Source: JAFEBO01 sp044375915 | GTDB taxonomy: Bacteria > Planctomycetota > Phycisphaerae > Phycisphaerales > UBA1924 | Direction of reading: 5' to 3' | NCBI GenBank assembly: GCA_044375915.1 | Contig: JBILLU010000231.1 | Coordinates: forward strand, 1 to 5,037 | Length of the DNA: 5,037 nt | In this document: in pieces, positions 1-5,037 of the stretch | Layout: each line of letters opens with the position of its first letter | Position numbering within the stretch: the stretch's first letter is position 1 | Translations under genes and position numbers: made by a program | Notes under the pieces: model-generated | Seen by the model: only the letters and a program-made list of their open reading frames with translations | What the model was told of the DNA's origin: nothing | Database searches by the model: none

Positions 1-172
1 CGTGCCGATCGTCGACGAGTCCGAGTGCGTCGGCTGCAACCTCTGCCAGATCGTCTGCCCCGTCCCCGGTTGCATCACCATGCTGCCCGTCACCAACGGC
101 TACCAACCCGCCACCTGGAATCAGCATGTGCACGACGGCAAGTCGCTGCGGCCGAAGAAAGGTGCGCACTAA
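1..172 (+). CDS. preA: NAD-dependent dihydropyrimidine dehydrogenase, PreA-type subunit, C-terminal fragment
   Basis: This is the last 56 residues of a gene that begins left of the window; the first full codon is at 2 and the stop is TAA at 170-172. The visible part is a 4Fe-4S ferredoxin segment, CVGCNLCQIVCPVPGC, with the CxxCxxCxxxCP spacing at fragment residues 9, 12, 15 and 19 and a further Cys at 24. It is followed by a short polar tail ending KKGAH. The same motif and layout close the PreA subunit of bacterial dihydropyrimidine dehydrogenase and the C-terminus of mammalian DPD, where the clusters carry electrons to the FMN site that reduces uracil or thymine to the 5,6-dihydro form. 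The flavin and substrate domains, and any PreT partner, lie outside the window. A ferredoxin-like motif alone would be ambiguous, but the next genes encode the following pathway steps, which makes PreA by far the best reading. Confidence 0.85.
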   Translation, partial: VPIVDESECVGCNLCQIVCPVPGCITMLPVTNGYQPATWNQHVHDGKSLRPKKGAH

Positions 173-179
173 GAAAGAC

Positions 180-314
180 ATTCACCGCGGAGGACGCAGA
201 GAACGCAGAGAAAGGCTGATACGTGAAAGAGATTGTGTTTCGAGTTCCGCTCGCTTCAACATGATGCCTTGCCCGTTGCCTCTCTCCGCGTCCTCTGCGT
301 CCTCCGCGGTGAAT
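180..314. repeat. Inverted-repeat element, copy 1
   Basis: The left arm is 180-216 and the right arm 278-314. They are reverse complements at 34 of 37 positions and flank a 61-nt spacer. The left arm reads ATTCACCGCGGAGGACGCAG and continues with two further GAG units. The three differences (A in the left arm, G in the reverse complement of the right) are transitions that give G-U pairs in the minus-strand RNA. The element starts 7 nt after the preA stop and ends 36 nt before the next start, nearly filling this gap. No T-run follows it, so it is not a classical terminator. It is one of three related copies in the window. Confidence 0.93.
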
Positions 315-323
315 CCGATTCAC
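309..323. promoter_or_regulatory. Perfect 15-bp dyad GTGAATC-C-GATTCAC
   Basis: A perfect 7-bp inverted repeat around one central base lies at the outer end of the copy 1 element, 27 nt before the beta-ureidopropionase start. Its left half is the terminal GTGAAT of the element's right arm. The single-base centre is too tight for an RNA hairpin, so a protein-binding operator or a remnant of another element end are the options. There is no counterpart beside the other two elements. Function is unknown. Confidence 0.3.
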
Positions 324-339
324 AACGATCAGCCATCAC

Positions 340-345
340 GAAAGG
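340..345 (+). promoter_or_regulatory. Weak Shine-Dalgarno-like site before beta-ureidopropionase
   Basis: GAAAGG lies 5 nt before the ATG at 351. It is a partial match to the anti-Shine-Dalgarno complement at a slightly short spacing. It supports the start at 351 over upstream in-frame extensions, which would have to read through the inverted repeat. Confidence 0.4.
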
Positions 346-350
346 CCCCC

Positions 351-1220
351 ATGTCCAAGATTGTCCGCTGCGGCCTCATCCAGTGCAGCAACCCGCTCAA
401 CGACGAGAAGCGCCCGGTCGCCGAGATTCAGAAGGCGATGGTCGACAAGCACATCCCCATGATCGAAGAGGCCGGCAAGAAGGGCGTGCAGATCCTCTGC
501 CTGCAGGAGATCTTCAACGGCCCGTACTTCTGCCCCAGCCAGGACCCGCGCTGGTACGCCGCGGCGGAGGAAGTGCCCGGGCCGACCACCAACCTCATCG
601 CCTCGGTTGCGAAGAAGTACAACATGGTCGTCATCGTGCCCGTCTACGAGCGCGAGATGAGCGGCGTGCTCTACAACACCGCTGCGATCTATGACGCCGA
701 CGGCAGCTATCTCGGCAAGTACCGCAAGCAGCACATCCCGCAGGTGAACCCCGGATTCTTCGAGAAGTTCTTCTTCAAGCCCGGCACCGGCGGCTATCCC
801 GTCTTCAAGACCCGCTACGCCAAAGTCGGCATCTACATCTGCTACGACCGGCATTTCCCCGAGGGTGCCCGCTGCCTCGGCCTCAACGGCGCCGAGATCG
901 TCTTCAACCCCTCCGCCACGGTTGCCGGCCTCTCGCAGTACCTCTGGAAGATCGAGCAGCCCGCGCACGCCGTCGCCAACGGCTACTTCATGGGCAACAT
1001 CAATCGCGTCGGCATCGAGGCCCCGTGGAACATCGGCAAGTTCTACGGCACGTCCTACTTCGTCAACCCCCGCGGCGAGATCCTCGCCCAGGGCTCCGAA
1101 GACAAGGACGAGATCGTCATCGCCGACCTCGACTTTGCCGTGCTCGAGCAGGTCCGGTCCACGTGGCAGTTTTACCGCGACCGCCGGCCGGAGGCGTACA
1201 ACGAGATCGTCGAGCACTGA
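351..1220 (+). CDS. pydC: Beta-ureidopropionase (N-carbamoyl-beta-alanine amidohydrolase), nitrilase superfamily
   Basis: This 289-residue cytoplasmic C-N hydrolase probably converts N-carbamoyl-beta-alanine (or N-carbamoyl-beta-aminoisobutyrate) to the free beta-amino acid, CO2 and NH3. The nitrilase catalytic triad is visible: Glu53 in LQEIFNGPYF, Lys126 in YRKQHIP and Cys164 in ICYDRHFPE. The stretch NGAEIVFNPSAT (179-190) and the nearby NINRVG (216-221) resemble the beta-ureidopropionase branch, including human UPB1. Length is that of a single bacterial nitrilase domain, with no signal peptide. The ATG at 351 was chosen because the family's opening strand (MSKIVRCGLIQC) starts there; a longer frame reaches back to 126 but reads straight through the inverted repeat. 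N-carbamoylputrescine amidase is a close relative and cannot be excluded by motif. The preceding preA and following dihydropyrimidinase favour the pyrimidine role. Confidence 0.88.
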   Translation: MSKIVRCGLIQCSNPLNDEKRPVAEIQKAMVDKHIPMIEEAGKKGVQILCLQEIFNGPYFCPSQDPRWYAAAEEVPGPTTNLIASVAKKYNMVVIVPVYEREMSGVLYNTAAIYDADGSYLGKYRKQHIPQVNPGFFEKFFFKPGTGGYPVFKTRYAKVGIYICYDRHFPEGARCLGLNGAEIVFNPSATVAGLSQYLWKIEQPAHAVANGYFMGNINRVGIEAPWNIGKFYGTSYFVNPRGEILAQGSEDKDEIVIADLDFAVLEQVRSTWQFYRDRRPEAYNEIVEH

Positions 1221-1269
1221 GCAGCATTCCGCACGCTAAGGGTCAGTCGAAGCAGAAATCGAGAAAGAC

Positions 1270-1406
1270 ATTCACCACGGAGAGCACGGAGATCACAGAG
1301 CAATCAGTTGGGAAGAGGAACACAAGGACTTGTGGTCATCCCGGTTTCTCTGTCAAGCCTCGATCCTTTGTCTCCCTCTGTGTTCTCCGTGTTCTCCGTG
1401 GTAAAT
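1270..1406. repeat. Inverted-repeat element, copy 2
   Basis: The left arm is 1270-1300 and the right arm 1376-1406. They are complementary at 28 of 31 positions around a 75-nt spacer. The left arm shows the 9-nt unit most clearly: CACGGAGAG, CACGGAGAT, CACAGAG. Unlike copies 1 and 3, both arms carry A rather than G at motif positions 7, 16 and 25. The sequence GAAAGACATTCACC at the left boundary is shared with copy 1. It begins 49 nt after the beta-ureidopropionase stop and ends 28 nt before the dihydropyrimidinase start. Confidence 0.93.
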
Positions 1407-1422
1407 TGCCTTGAGATTCGTC

Positions 1423-1426
1423 GGAG
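1423..1426 (+). promoter_or_regulatory. Shine-Dalgarno site of dihydropyrimidinase
   Basis: GGAG is placed 8 nt before the ATG at 1435, the usual spacing. It decides against the in-frame TTG at 1411, which lies upstream of this site and would add eight residues (the TTG-encoded Met, then RFVGVSP) not expected at the start of the family. It is the clearest ribosome-binding site in the window. Confidence 0.65.
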
Positions 1427-1434
1427 TAAGCCCC

Positions 1435-2874
1435 ATGTCCATCGTCATCCGAGGCGGCACCGTCGCCAACGCCGATCGCCAGTTCCGTGCCGACGTCGTG
1501 ATCGCCGGCGAAAAGATCCACGCCGTCGCGCCCGATGCCGAAGCCCCCGCAGGCGCCCGCGTCATCGACGCCTCCGGTGCGTTCGTCATGCCCGGCGGCA
1601 TCGACCCGCACACCCACATGGAACTGCCCTTCATGGGCACCGTCGCTTCCGAGGACTTCTTCAGCGGCACCAGCGCCGGCGTCGCCGGCGGCACGACGAT
1701 GATCATCGACTTCGTCATCCCGGCACCTCAGGAGTCGTTGCTGGGAGCGTACAAGAAATGGCGCGGCTGGGCCGAGAAGGCCGCGGCGGACTATTCCTTC
1801 CACGTCGCCGTCACCTGGTGGGACGACAGCGTCAAGGCCGACATGGGCATGCTGACCCAGCAGCACGGCGTCAACAGCTTCAAGCACTTCATGGCGTACA
1901 AGAACGCCATCATGGTCGATGACGATGTGCTGATCTCCAGCTTCATGCGGGCCCGAGAGCTCGGTGCTCTCTGCACCGTCCACGCCGAGAACGGCGAGCT
2001 GGTCTTCCGTCTCCAGCAAGAGGTCTTCAACAAGGGCATCACCGGCCCCGAGGGGCACCCGCTCTCGCGTCCGCCCGAGGTCGAGGGCGAGGCCGCCAAC
2101 CGCGCGATCCGCATCGCGGAAGTGCTGGGCGTGCCGCTCTACGTCGTGCATACCTCGTGCATCGACGCGATGGAAGCGATCGCCCGGGCTCGCAGCGAGG
2201 GCCAACGCGTCTTCGGCGAGGTGCTCGCCCAGCACCTTGTCATCGACGACTCGGTCTATCAGAACACCGACTGGGACAAGGCCGCGGCACACGTCATGAG
2301 CCCGCCGTTCCGGTCCAAGGAACACCAGGCCGCACTGTGGAAGGGCCTGCAAGGCGGCGTGCTGCACACGACGGCGACCGATCACTGCTGCTTCTGCACG
2401 CCCCAGAAGCGGGCGGGGTTTGGCGACTTCCGCAAGATCCCCAACGGCACCGGCGGCATCGAGGACCGCATGAGCGTCCTCTGGCACCACGGCGTCGGCC
2501 AGGGCCGCCTGACCCCCAGCGAGTTTGTCGCCATCACCAGCACCAACACCGCCAAGATCTTCAACATTCATCCCAGGAAGGGCATCATCGCCCCCGGCAG
2601 CGACGCCGACGTTGTCATCTGGGACCCCGCCAAGACGCGAACCATCTCGGTGAAGACCCATCACCAGAACGTGGACACCAACATCTACGAGGGCATGAGC
2701 GTCACGGGCAACGCCGCGGTGACGATCAGCCGCGGCAAGGTGGTGTGGGAGAACAATCAACTCAAGACCGAGAAGGGTGCGGGCAAGTACATCGATCGGC
2801 CGTGTTTCCCTGACTACTGGACCGCCCAGGAACGCCGCAACGCGGCGACTGCGCCGACGGGCGTCAAGAGATAA
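1435..2874 (+). CDS. hydA: Dihydropyrimidinase (D-hydantoinase family)
   Basis: This 479-residue cyclic amidohydrolase opens dihydrouracil or dihydrothymine to the N-carbamoyl beta-amino acid. The binuclear metal site of the amidohydrolase fold is complete: His59 and His61 in DPHTHMELPF, the lysine to be carboxylated Lys150 in NSFKHFMAYK, His183 in VHAENGE, His239 in VVHTSC and Asp316 in TATDHCC. Tyr155 matches the substrate-gating tyrosine of hydantoinases. The substrate-loop motif KIPNGTGGIEDRM (334-346) and the late VKTHHQNVDTNIYEGM (406-421) are typical of dihydropyrimidinases rather than allantoinases or dihydroorotases. Length is normal for the family and no damage is seen. It follows beta-ureidopropionase, so the step 2 enzyme is encoded after the step 3 enzyme. 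Hydantoins could also be substrates, since the family is promiscuous. Three cysteines (318, 319, 321) cluster right after the metal-binding Asp. Confidence 0.94.
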   Translation: MSIVIRGGTVANADRQFRADVVIAGEKIHAVAPDAEAPAGARVIDASGAFVMPGGIDPHTHMELPFMGTVASEDFFSGTSAGVAGGTTMIIDFVIPAPQESLLGAYKKWRGWAEKAAADYSFHVAVTWWDDSVKADMGMLTQQHGVNSFKHFMAYKNAIMVDDDVLISSFMRARELGALCTVHAENGELVFRLQQEVFNKGITGPEGHPLSRPPEVEGEAANRAIRIAEVLGVPLYVVHTSCIDAMEAIARARSEGQRVFGEVLAQHLVIDDSVYQNTDWDKAAAHVMSPPFRSKEHQAALWKGLQGGVLHTTATDHCCFCTPQKRAGFGDFRKIPNGTGGIEDRMSVLWHHGVGQGRLTPSEFVAITSTNTAKIFNIHPRKGIIAPGSDADVVIWDPAKTRTISVKTHHQNVDTNIYEGMSVTGNAAVTISRGKVVWENNQLKTEKGAGKYIDRPCFPDYWTAQERRNAATAPTGVKR

Positions 2875-2875
2875 A

Positions 2876-3002
2876 GCATTTCACCGCGGAGAACGCAGAG
2901 AGCGCTGAGAAGGGAGATGAGAATACGAGTCGAAGACACCGATCCAGTGGCTTAAACCCATTGAATCTCTCCGCGTTCTCCGCGTCCTCTGCGGTGAAAT
3001 GC
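2876..3002. repeat. Inverted-repeat element, copy 3
   Basis: The left arm is 2876-2910 and the right arm 2968-3002. They are complementary at 30 of 35 positions around a 57-nt spacer. The outermost 12 bp (GCATTTCACCGC) pair perfectly; four of the five mismatches are transitions. The element begins one nucleotide after the dihydropyrimidinase stop and ends 41 nt before the chosen mmsA start. An in-frame ATG at 2999 lies inside its right arm and makes a false start candidate for the next gene. Confidence 0.92.
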
Positions 3003-3043
3003 CTTGCCAGAAACGCACAATGGCATCGGATGGAACAGAACCC

Positions 3044-4534
3044 ATGACCACCACCTTCCCCGCCCGCAGCTACGACTTCACCGCGGTAGGACCCGCCCGC
3101 AACCTCATCGGCGGCGAATGGCGCGACCCGATCGCCCCCGCCGAGAAGCTCGACATCCTCAATCCCCGCTTCGGCAAGGCGATGAGCACCGTCACGCTCA
3201 GCGGAAAGGCCGATCTCGACGCCGCGGTCAAGGCCGGGCTCGCCGCGTTTCCCTCGTGGCGCGAGTGGCCGATCCGCGAGCGTGCACAGGTGCTCTACCG
3301 CCTGCGTGAGCTGATGGTCAAGAACATCGACGAGCTCTCCTGGCTCGTCAGCCACGAGAACGGCAAGACCTTCGGCGAGTCCAAGGCCGAGGTCGAGAAG
3401 GGCATCGAGTGCGTCGAGTACGGCTGCGCTTTGCCCAACATCGCGTCGGGCAACCAGCTCGAAGTCAGCCGCGGCGTCGCGTGCGAGCTCGTCTACGAAC
3501 CCCTCGGAGTCGTCGCGGGCATCACGCCGTTCAACTTCCCGATGATGGTGCCGCTATGGATGCTGCCGCAGGCTCTGGTCGGGGGCAACGCGTTCATTCT
3601 GAAGCCCAGCGAGCGTGTCCCGCTGAGCACGCAGCGTTTGGGCGACCTGCTCGCCGAGGCCGGCCTGCCCAAGGGCATCTTCAACATCGTGCAGGGCGGG
3701 CGTGAGATCGTCGAAGCCATCTGCGATCACCCAGGGATCAAGGCCGTCGGATTCGTCGGCTCGACGAAAGTCGCTAAGGCTGTGTACGGCCGCGCGTCGT
3801 TCGAGGGCAAGCGTGCCCTCTGCCTCGGCGGCGCGAAGAACCATCTTGTCGTCGTACCCGATGCGGATGTCGAGCTCACCGCCGAGAACGTGGTCGCGTC
3901 GTTCGTCGGCTGCGCTGGGCAGCGTTGCATGGCCGCGAGCGTTCTGCTAGCCGTCGGCAAGGTCGATCACATTCTCGAGAAGATCCGCGAGAAGGCGGCG
4001 AAGATCGTCCCCGGCAAGGATCTGGGCCCGGTGACGACGCAGGCCGCGAAGAACCGCATCACCGGCTACATCGATGCCGCGGAGAAGCAGGGCGCGAAGA
4101 TCGTGCTCGACGGACGTCAAGCGCAAGCAGACGCCGGTGGCTACTGGGTCGGCCCGACCATCATCGATCACGTGAAGTCCGACATGCCCGCCGCCCGCGA
4201 AGAGATCTTCGGTCCGGTGCTCTCGGTCGTCCGCGTCGACACGCTCGAGCAAGCCCTCGAGATCGAAAACTCCAATCCCTACGGCAACGCCTCCAGCGTC
4301 TACACCTCCAGCGGCGACATCGCCAAGCGCGTCATGGATCGTGTCGAGGCCGGGATGTGCGGCGTCAACGTCGGCGTCCCCGTCCCACGCGAGCCCTTCG
4401 GCTTCGGCGGTTGGAACGACTCATGCTTCGGCCACGGCAACATCACCGGCTGGGACGGCTACCGCTTCTGGACCCGCCAACGCAAGATCACCAGCAAGTG
4501 GGCCGTGCAGAAAGACCAGACCTGGATGAGCTGA
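3044..4534 (+). CDS. mmsA: CoA-acylating methylmalonate/malonate-semialdehyde dehydrogenase
   Basis: This 496-residue aldehyde dehydrogenase probably turns malonate semialdehyde into acetyl-CoA and methylmalonate semialdehyde into propionyl-CoA, with CO2 release and NADH formation. Visible motifs are TPFNFPMMVPLW (161-172, oxyanion Asn164), ILKPSE (185-190), the nucleotide-binding FVGST (237-241), LGGAKNH (261-267), catalytic Cys295 in GCAGQRCMA and EEIFGPV (386-392). LGGAKNH replaces the ELGGK of ordinary aldehyde dehydrogenases and so lacks the general-base Glu, a hallmark of the CoA-dependent MmsA family. The preceding Arg294 agrees with the arginine that binds the substrate carboxylate. 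In-frame ATGs exist at 2999 (inside the repeat), 3020 and 3044; 3044 was chosen for family length and its CCCATGACC context. Only a weak TGGA precedes it. The tail has GGWNDSCFGHGN, which differs from the FTGSR-type end of many MmsA proteins. Within this cluster it should consume the aminotransferase product. Confidence 0.9.
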   Translation: MTTTFPARSYDFTAVGPARNLIGGEWRDPIAPAEKLDILNPRFGKAMSTVTLSGKADLDAAVKAGLAAFPSWREWPIRERAQVLYRLRELMVKNIDELSWLVSHENGKTFGESKAEVEKGIECVEYGCALPNIASGNQLEVSRGVACELVYEPLGVVAGITPFNFPMMVPLWMLPQALVGGNAFILKPSERVPLSTQRLGDLLAEAGLPKGIFNIVQGGREIVEAICDHPGIKAVGFVGSTKVAKAVYGRASFEGKRALCLGGAKNHLVVVPDADVELTAENVVASFVGCAGQRCMAASVLLAVGKVDHILEKIREKAAKIVPGKDLGPVTTQAAKNRITGYIDAAEKQGAKIVLDGRQAQADAGGYWVGPTIIDHVKSDMPAAREEIFGPVLSVVRVDTLEQALEIENSNPYGNASSVYTSSGDIAKRVMDRVEAGMCGVNVGVPVPREPFGFGGWNDSCFGHGNITGWDGYRFWTRQRKITSKWAVQKDQTWMS

Positions 4535-4612
4535 TCTCCGTCTCACCCCTCATACCGCACCCCTTCCCACTCCTCGCAATACACCACCATGCACAACGCC
4601 CCTCACACTCCC
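4535..4612. other. Short pyrimidine-rich gap without the repeat element
   Basis: This 78-nt spacer is mainly C and T with scattered A. It contains no copy of the inverted repeat, no hairpin followed by T's and no clear Shine-Dalgarno site. It is the only gap between complete neighbours here that lacks the element. The absence of any terminator-like structure agrees with mmsA and the aminotransferase being read together. Confidence 0.6.
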
Positions 4613-5037
4613 ATGTCCTCCAAAGAGATGGTGGCCATCTGTCTCAAGCACTCCCTCTTCTCCTGGTCCGCCACCGGCAAGGTCGATCCGATCCCGGTCG
4701 CGCGGGCCGAGGGCATCTATCTCTACTCGCCCGAGGGCAAGCGCTGGATCGACTTCAACAGCCAGCTGATGAGCGTCAACATCGGCCACGGCCACGCCCG
4801 CGTGATCAAGGCCATCCAAGACCAGGCCGCCACGCTGGCGTACGCCTATCCCGGCATGGCCACCGAGGTGCGGGCACGCCTCTCGCTGAAGCTCGCGAAG
4901 CTCGTCCCCGGCGATCTCAACACCTTCTTCTACACGCTGGGCGGCGCGGAGGCCAACGAGAACGCGATCAAGGCCGCTCGGCTGTTTACCGGTCGCCACA
5001 AGATCCTCGCTCGCTATCGCAGCTATCACGGCGCGAC
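4613..5037 (+). CDS. Class III (omega) aminotransferase, PLP-dependent, N-terminal part
   Basis: The first 141 residues of a gene cut by the right edge are visible. Motifs include SLFSWSATGKVDPIPV early on, a beta-strand region RAEGIYLYSPEGKRWIDF, NIGHGHARVIKAI, and the PLP-phosphate binding GGAEANENAIKAARL followed by RYRSYHGA, where the Tyr-His pair stacks on the cofactor in class III enzymes. The catalytic lysine lies beyond the window. These features match omega-amino acid:pyruvate or 2-oxoglutarate aminotransferases, the group holding beta-alanine, taurine and GABA transaminases. The neighbours predict beta-alanine and beta-aminoisobutyrate as amino donors, giving the semialdehydes that MmsA uses; that is inference. 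In-frame ATGs occur at 4589, 4613 and 4628, none with a good Shine-Dalgarno. I prefer 4613 because CCCATGTCC repeats the context of the other starts. Confidence 0.85.
   Translation, partial: MSSKEMVAICLKHSLFSWSATGKVDPIPVARAEGIYLYSPEGKRWIDFNSQLMSVNIGHGHARVIKAIQDQAATLAYAYPGMATEVRARLSLKLAKLVPGDLNTFFYTLGGAEANENAIKAARLFTGRHKILARYRSYHGA

Noticed and set aside
217..277. Sigma-70-like promoter in the spacer of element copy 1
   Set aside because: The spacer is less GC-rich and has a TTGTGT-like hexamer, but no convincing -10 box at suitable spacing.
180..314. Rho-independent terminator in the preA to beta-ureidopropionase gap
   Set aside because: The stem is strong but the loop is 61 nt and no T-run follows; the same holds for the other two copies. 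A role in transcript ends remains possible but not as a classical terminator.
126..350. N-terminal extension of beta-ureidopropionase from an upstream GTG
   Set aside because: It overlaps the preA end and translates the inverted repeat into Arg/Glu-rich periodic sequence absent from the enzyme family.
336..1217. Long minus-strand open frame opposite beta-ureidopropionase (about 293 codons)
   Set aside because: It has no recognisable motifs and is rich in Val, Asp, Gly and Leu, as expected for the antisense of a GC-biased gene. The plus strand carries a full catalytic triad.
1336..2760. Long minus-strand open frame opposite dihydropyrimidinase (about 474 codons)
   Set aside because: The plus strand encodes a complete metal-site signature. 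The antisense frame is a shadow of third-position GC bias and also runs through a repeat arm.
178..3002. CRISPR array
   Set aside because: The repeats are inverted pairs about 1.1-1.6 kb apart with genes between them; there are no regularly spaced short direct repeats and no cas genes.
4550..5029. Minus-strand open frame opposite the aminotransferase
   Set aside because: The plus strand carries clear class III aminotransferase motifs; the antisense product resembles nothing I know.
1..5037. A defence, toxin-antitoxin or other new protein system
   Set aside because: Every coding region is assignable to a standard metabolic family; there are no nuclease, NTPase, transposase or small paired genes. 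Only the non-coding repeat family is a candidate for undescribed biology.

Overview
The window is a run of same-strand metabolic genes from a GC-rich bacterium. Together they encode most of the reductive pathway for uracil/thymine breakdown plus the enzymes that consume its products. From left to right it holds the C-terminal end of a PreA-type dihydropyrimidine dehydrogenase (1-172), a complete beta-ureidopropionase (351-1220), a complete dihydropyrimidinase (1435-2874), a complete CoA-acylating (methyl)malonate-semialdehyde dehydrogenase (3044-4534), and the N-terminal part of a class III omega-aminotransferase that runs off the right edge (from about 4613). The inferred route is: uracil or thymine to the dihydropyrimidine (PreA), to the N-carbamoyl beta-amino acid (dihydropyrimidinase), to beta-alanine or beta-aminoisobutyrate plus CO2 and NH3 (beta-ureidopropionase), to malonate or methylmalonate semialdehyde (aminotransferase), to acetyl-CoA or propionyl-CoA (MmsA). 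The substrate of the aminotransferase rests on context.

The most unusual content is not coding. Each of the first three intergenic gaps holds one copy of a large inverted-repeat element: 180-314, 1270-1406 and 2876-3002, each 127-137 bp long. The arms are 31-37 nt and the central spacers are 57-75 nt with no clear similarity to each other. All six arms are versions of one motif: TTCACC followed by three 9-nt units of the type RCRGAGRNC. Several arm positions change together within an element (G/G in copies 1 and 3, A/A in copy 2), so the stem is kept while the sequence drifts. The fourth gap (4535-4612) has no copy. The elements start 1-49 nt after a stop codon and end 28-41 nt before the next start.

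All four start codons I chose sit in the same context, CCCATG(T/A)CC. Only the dihydropyrimidinase has a convincing Shine-Dalgarno sequence. I see no rho-independent terminator, convincing promoter, tRNA/rRNA, CRISPR array, transposase or phage gene.

Organism: the high GC, the dispersed GAG-rich palindromic repeats and this gene set would fit a planctomycete or another environmental GC-rich phylum. That is an impression from memory, not a demonstrated assignment. The proteins belong to well-known families; the candidate for something poorly described is the intergenic repeat family.
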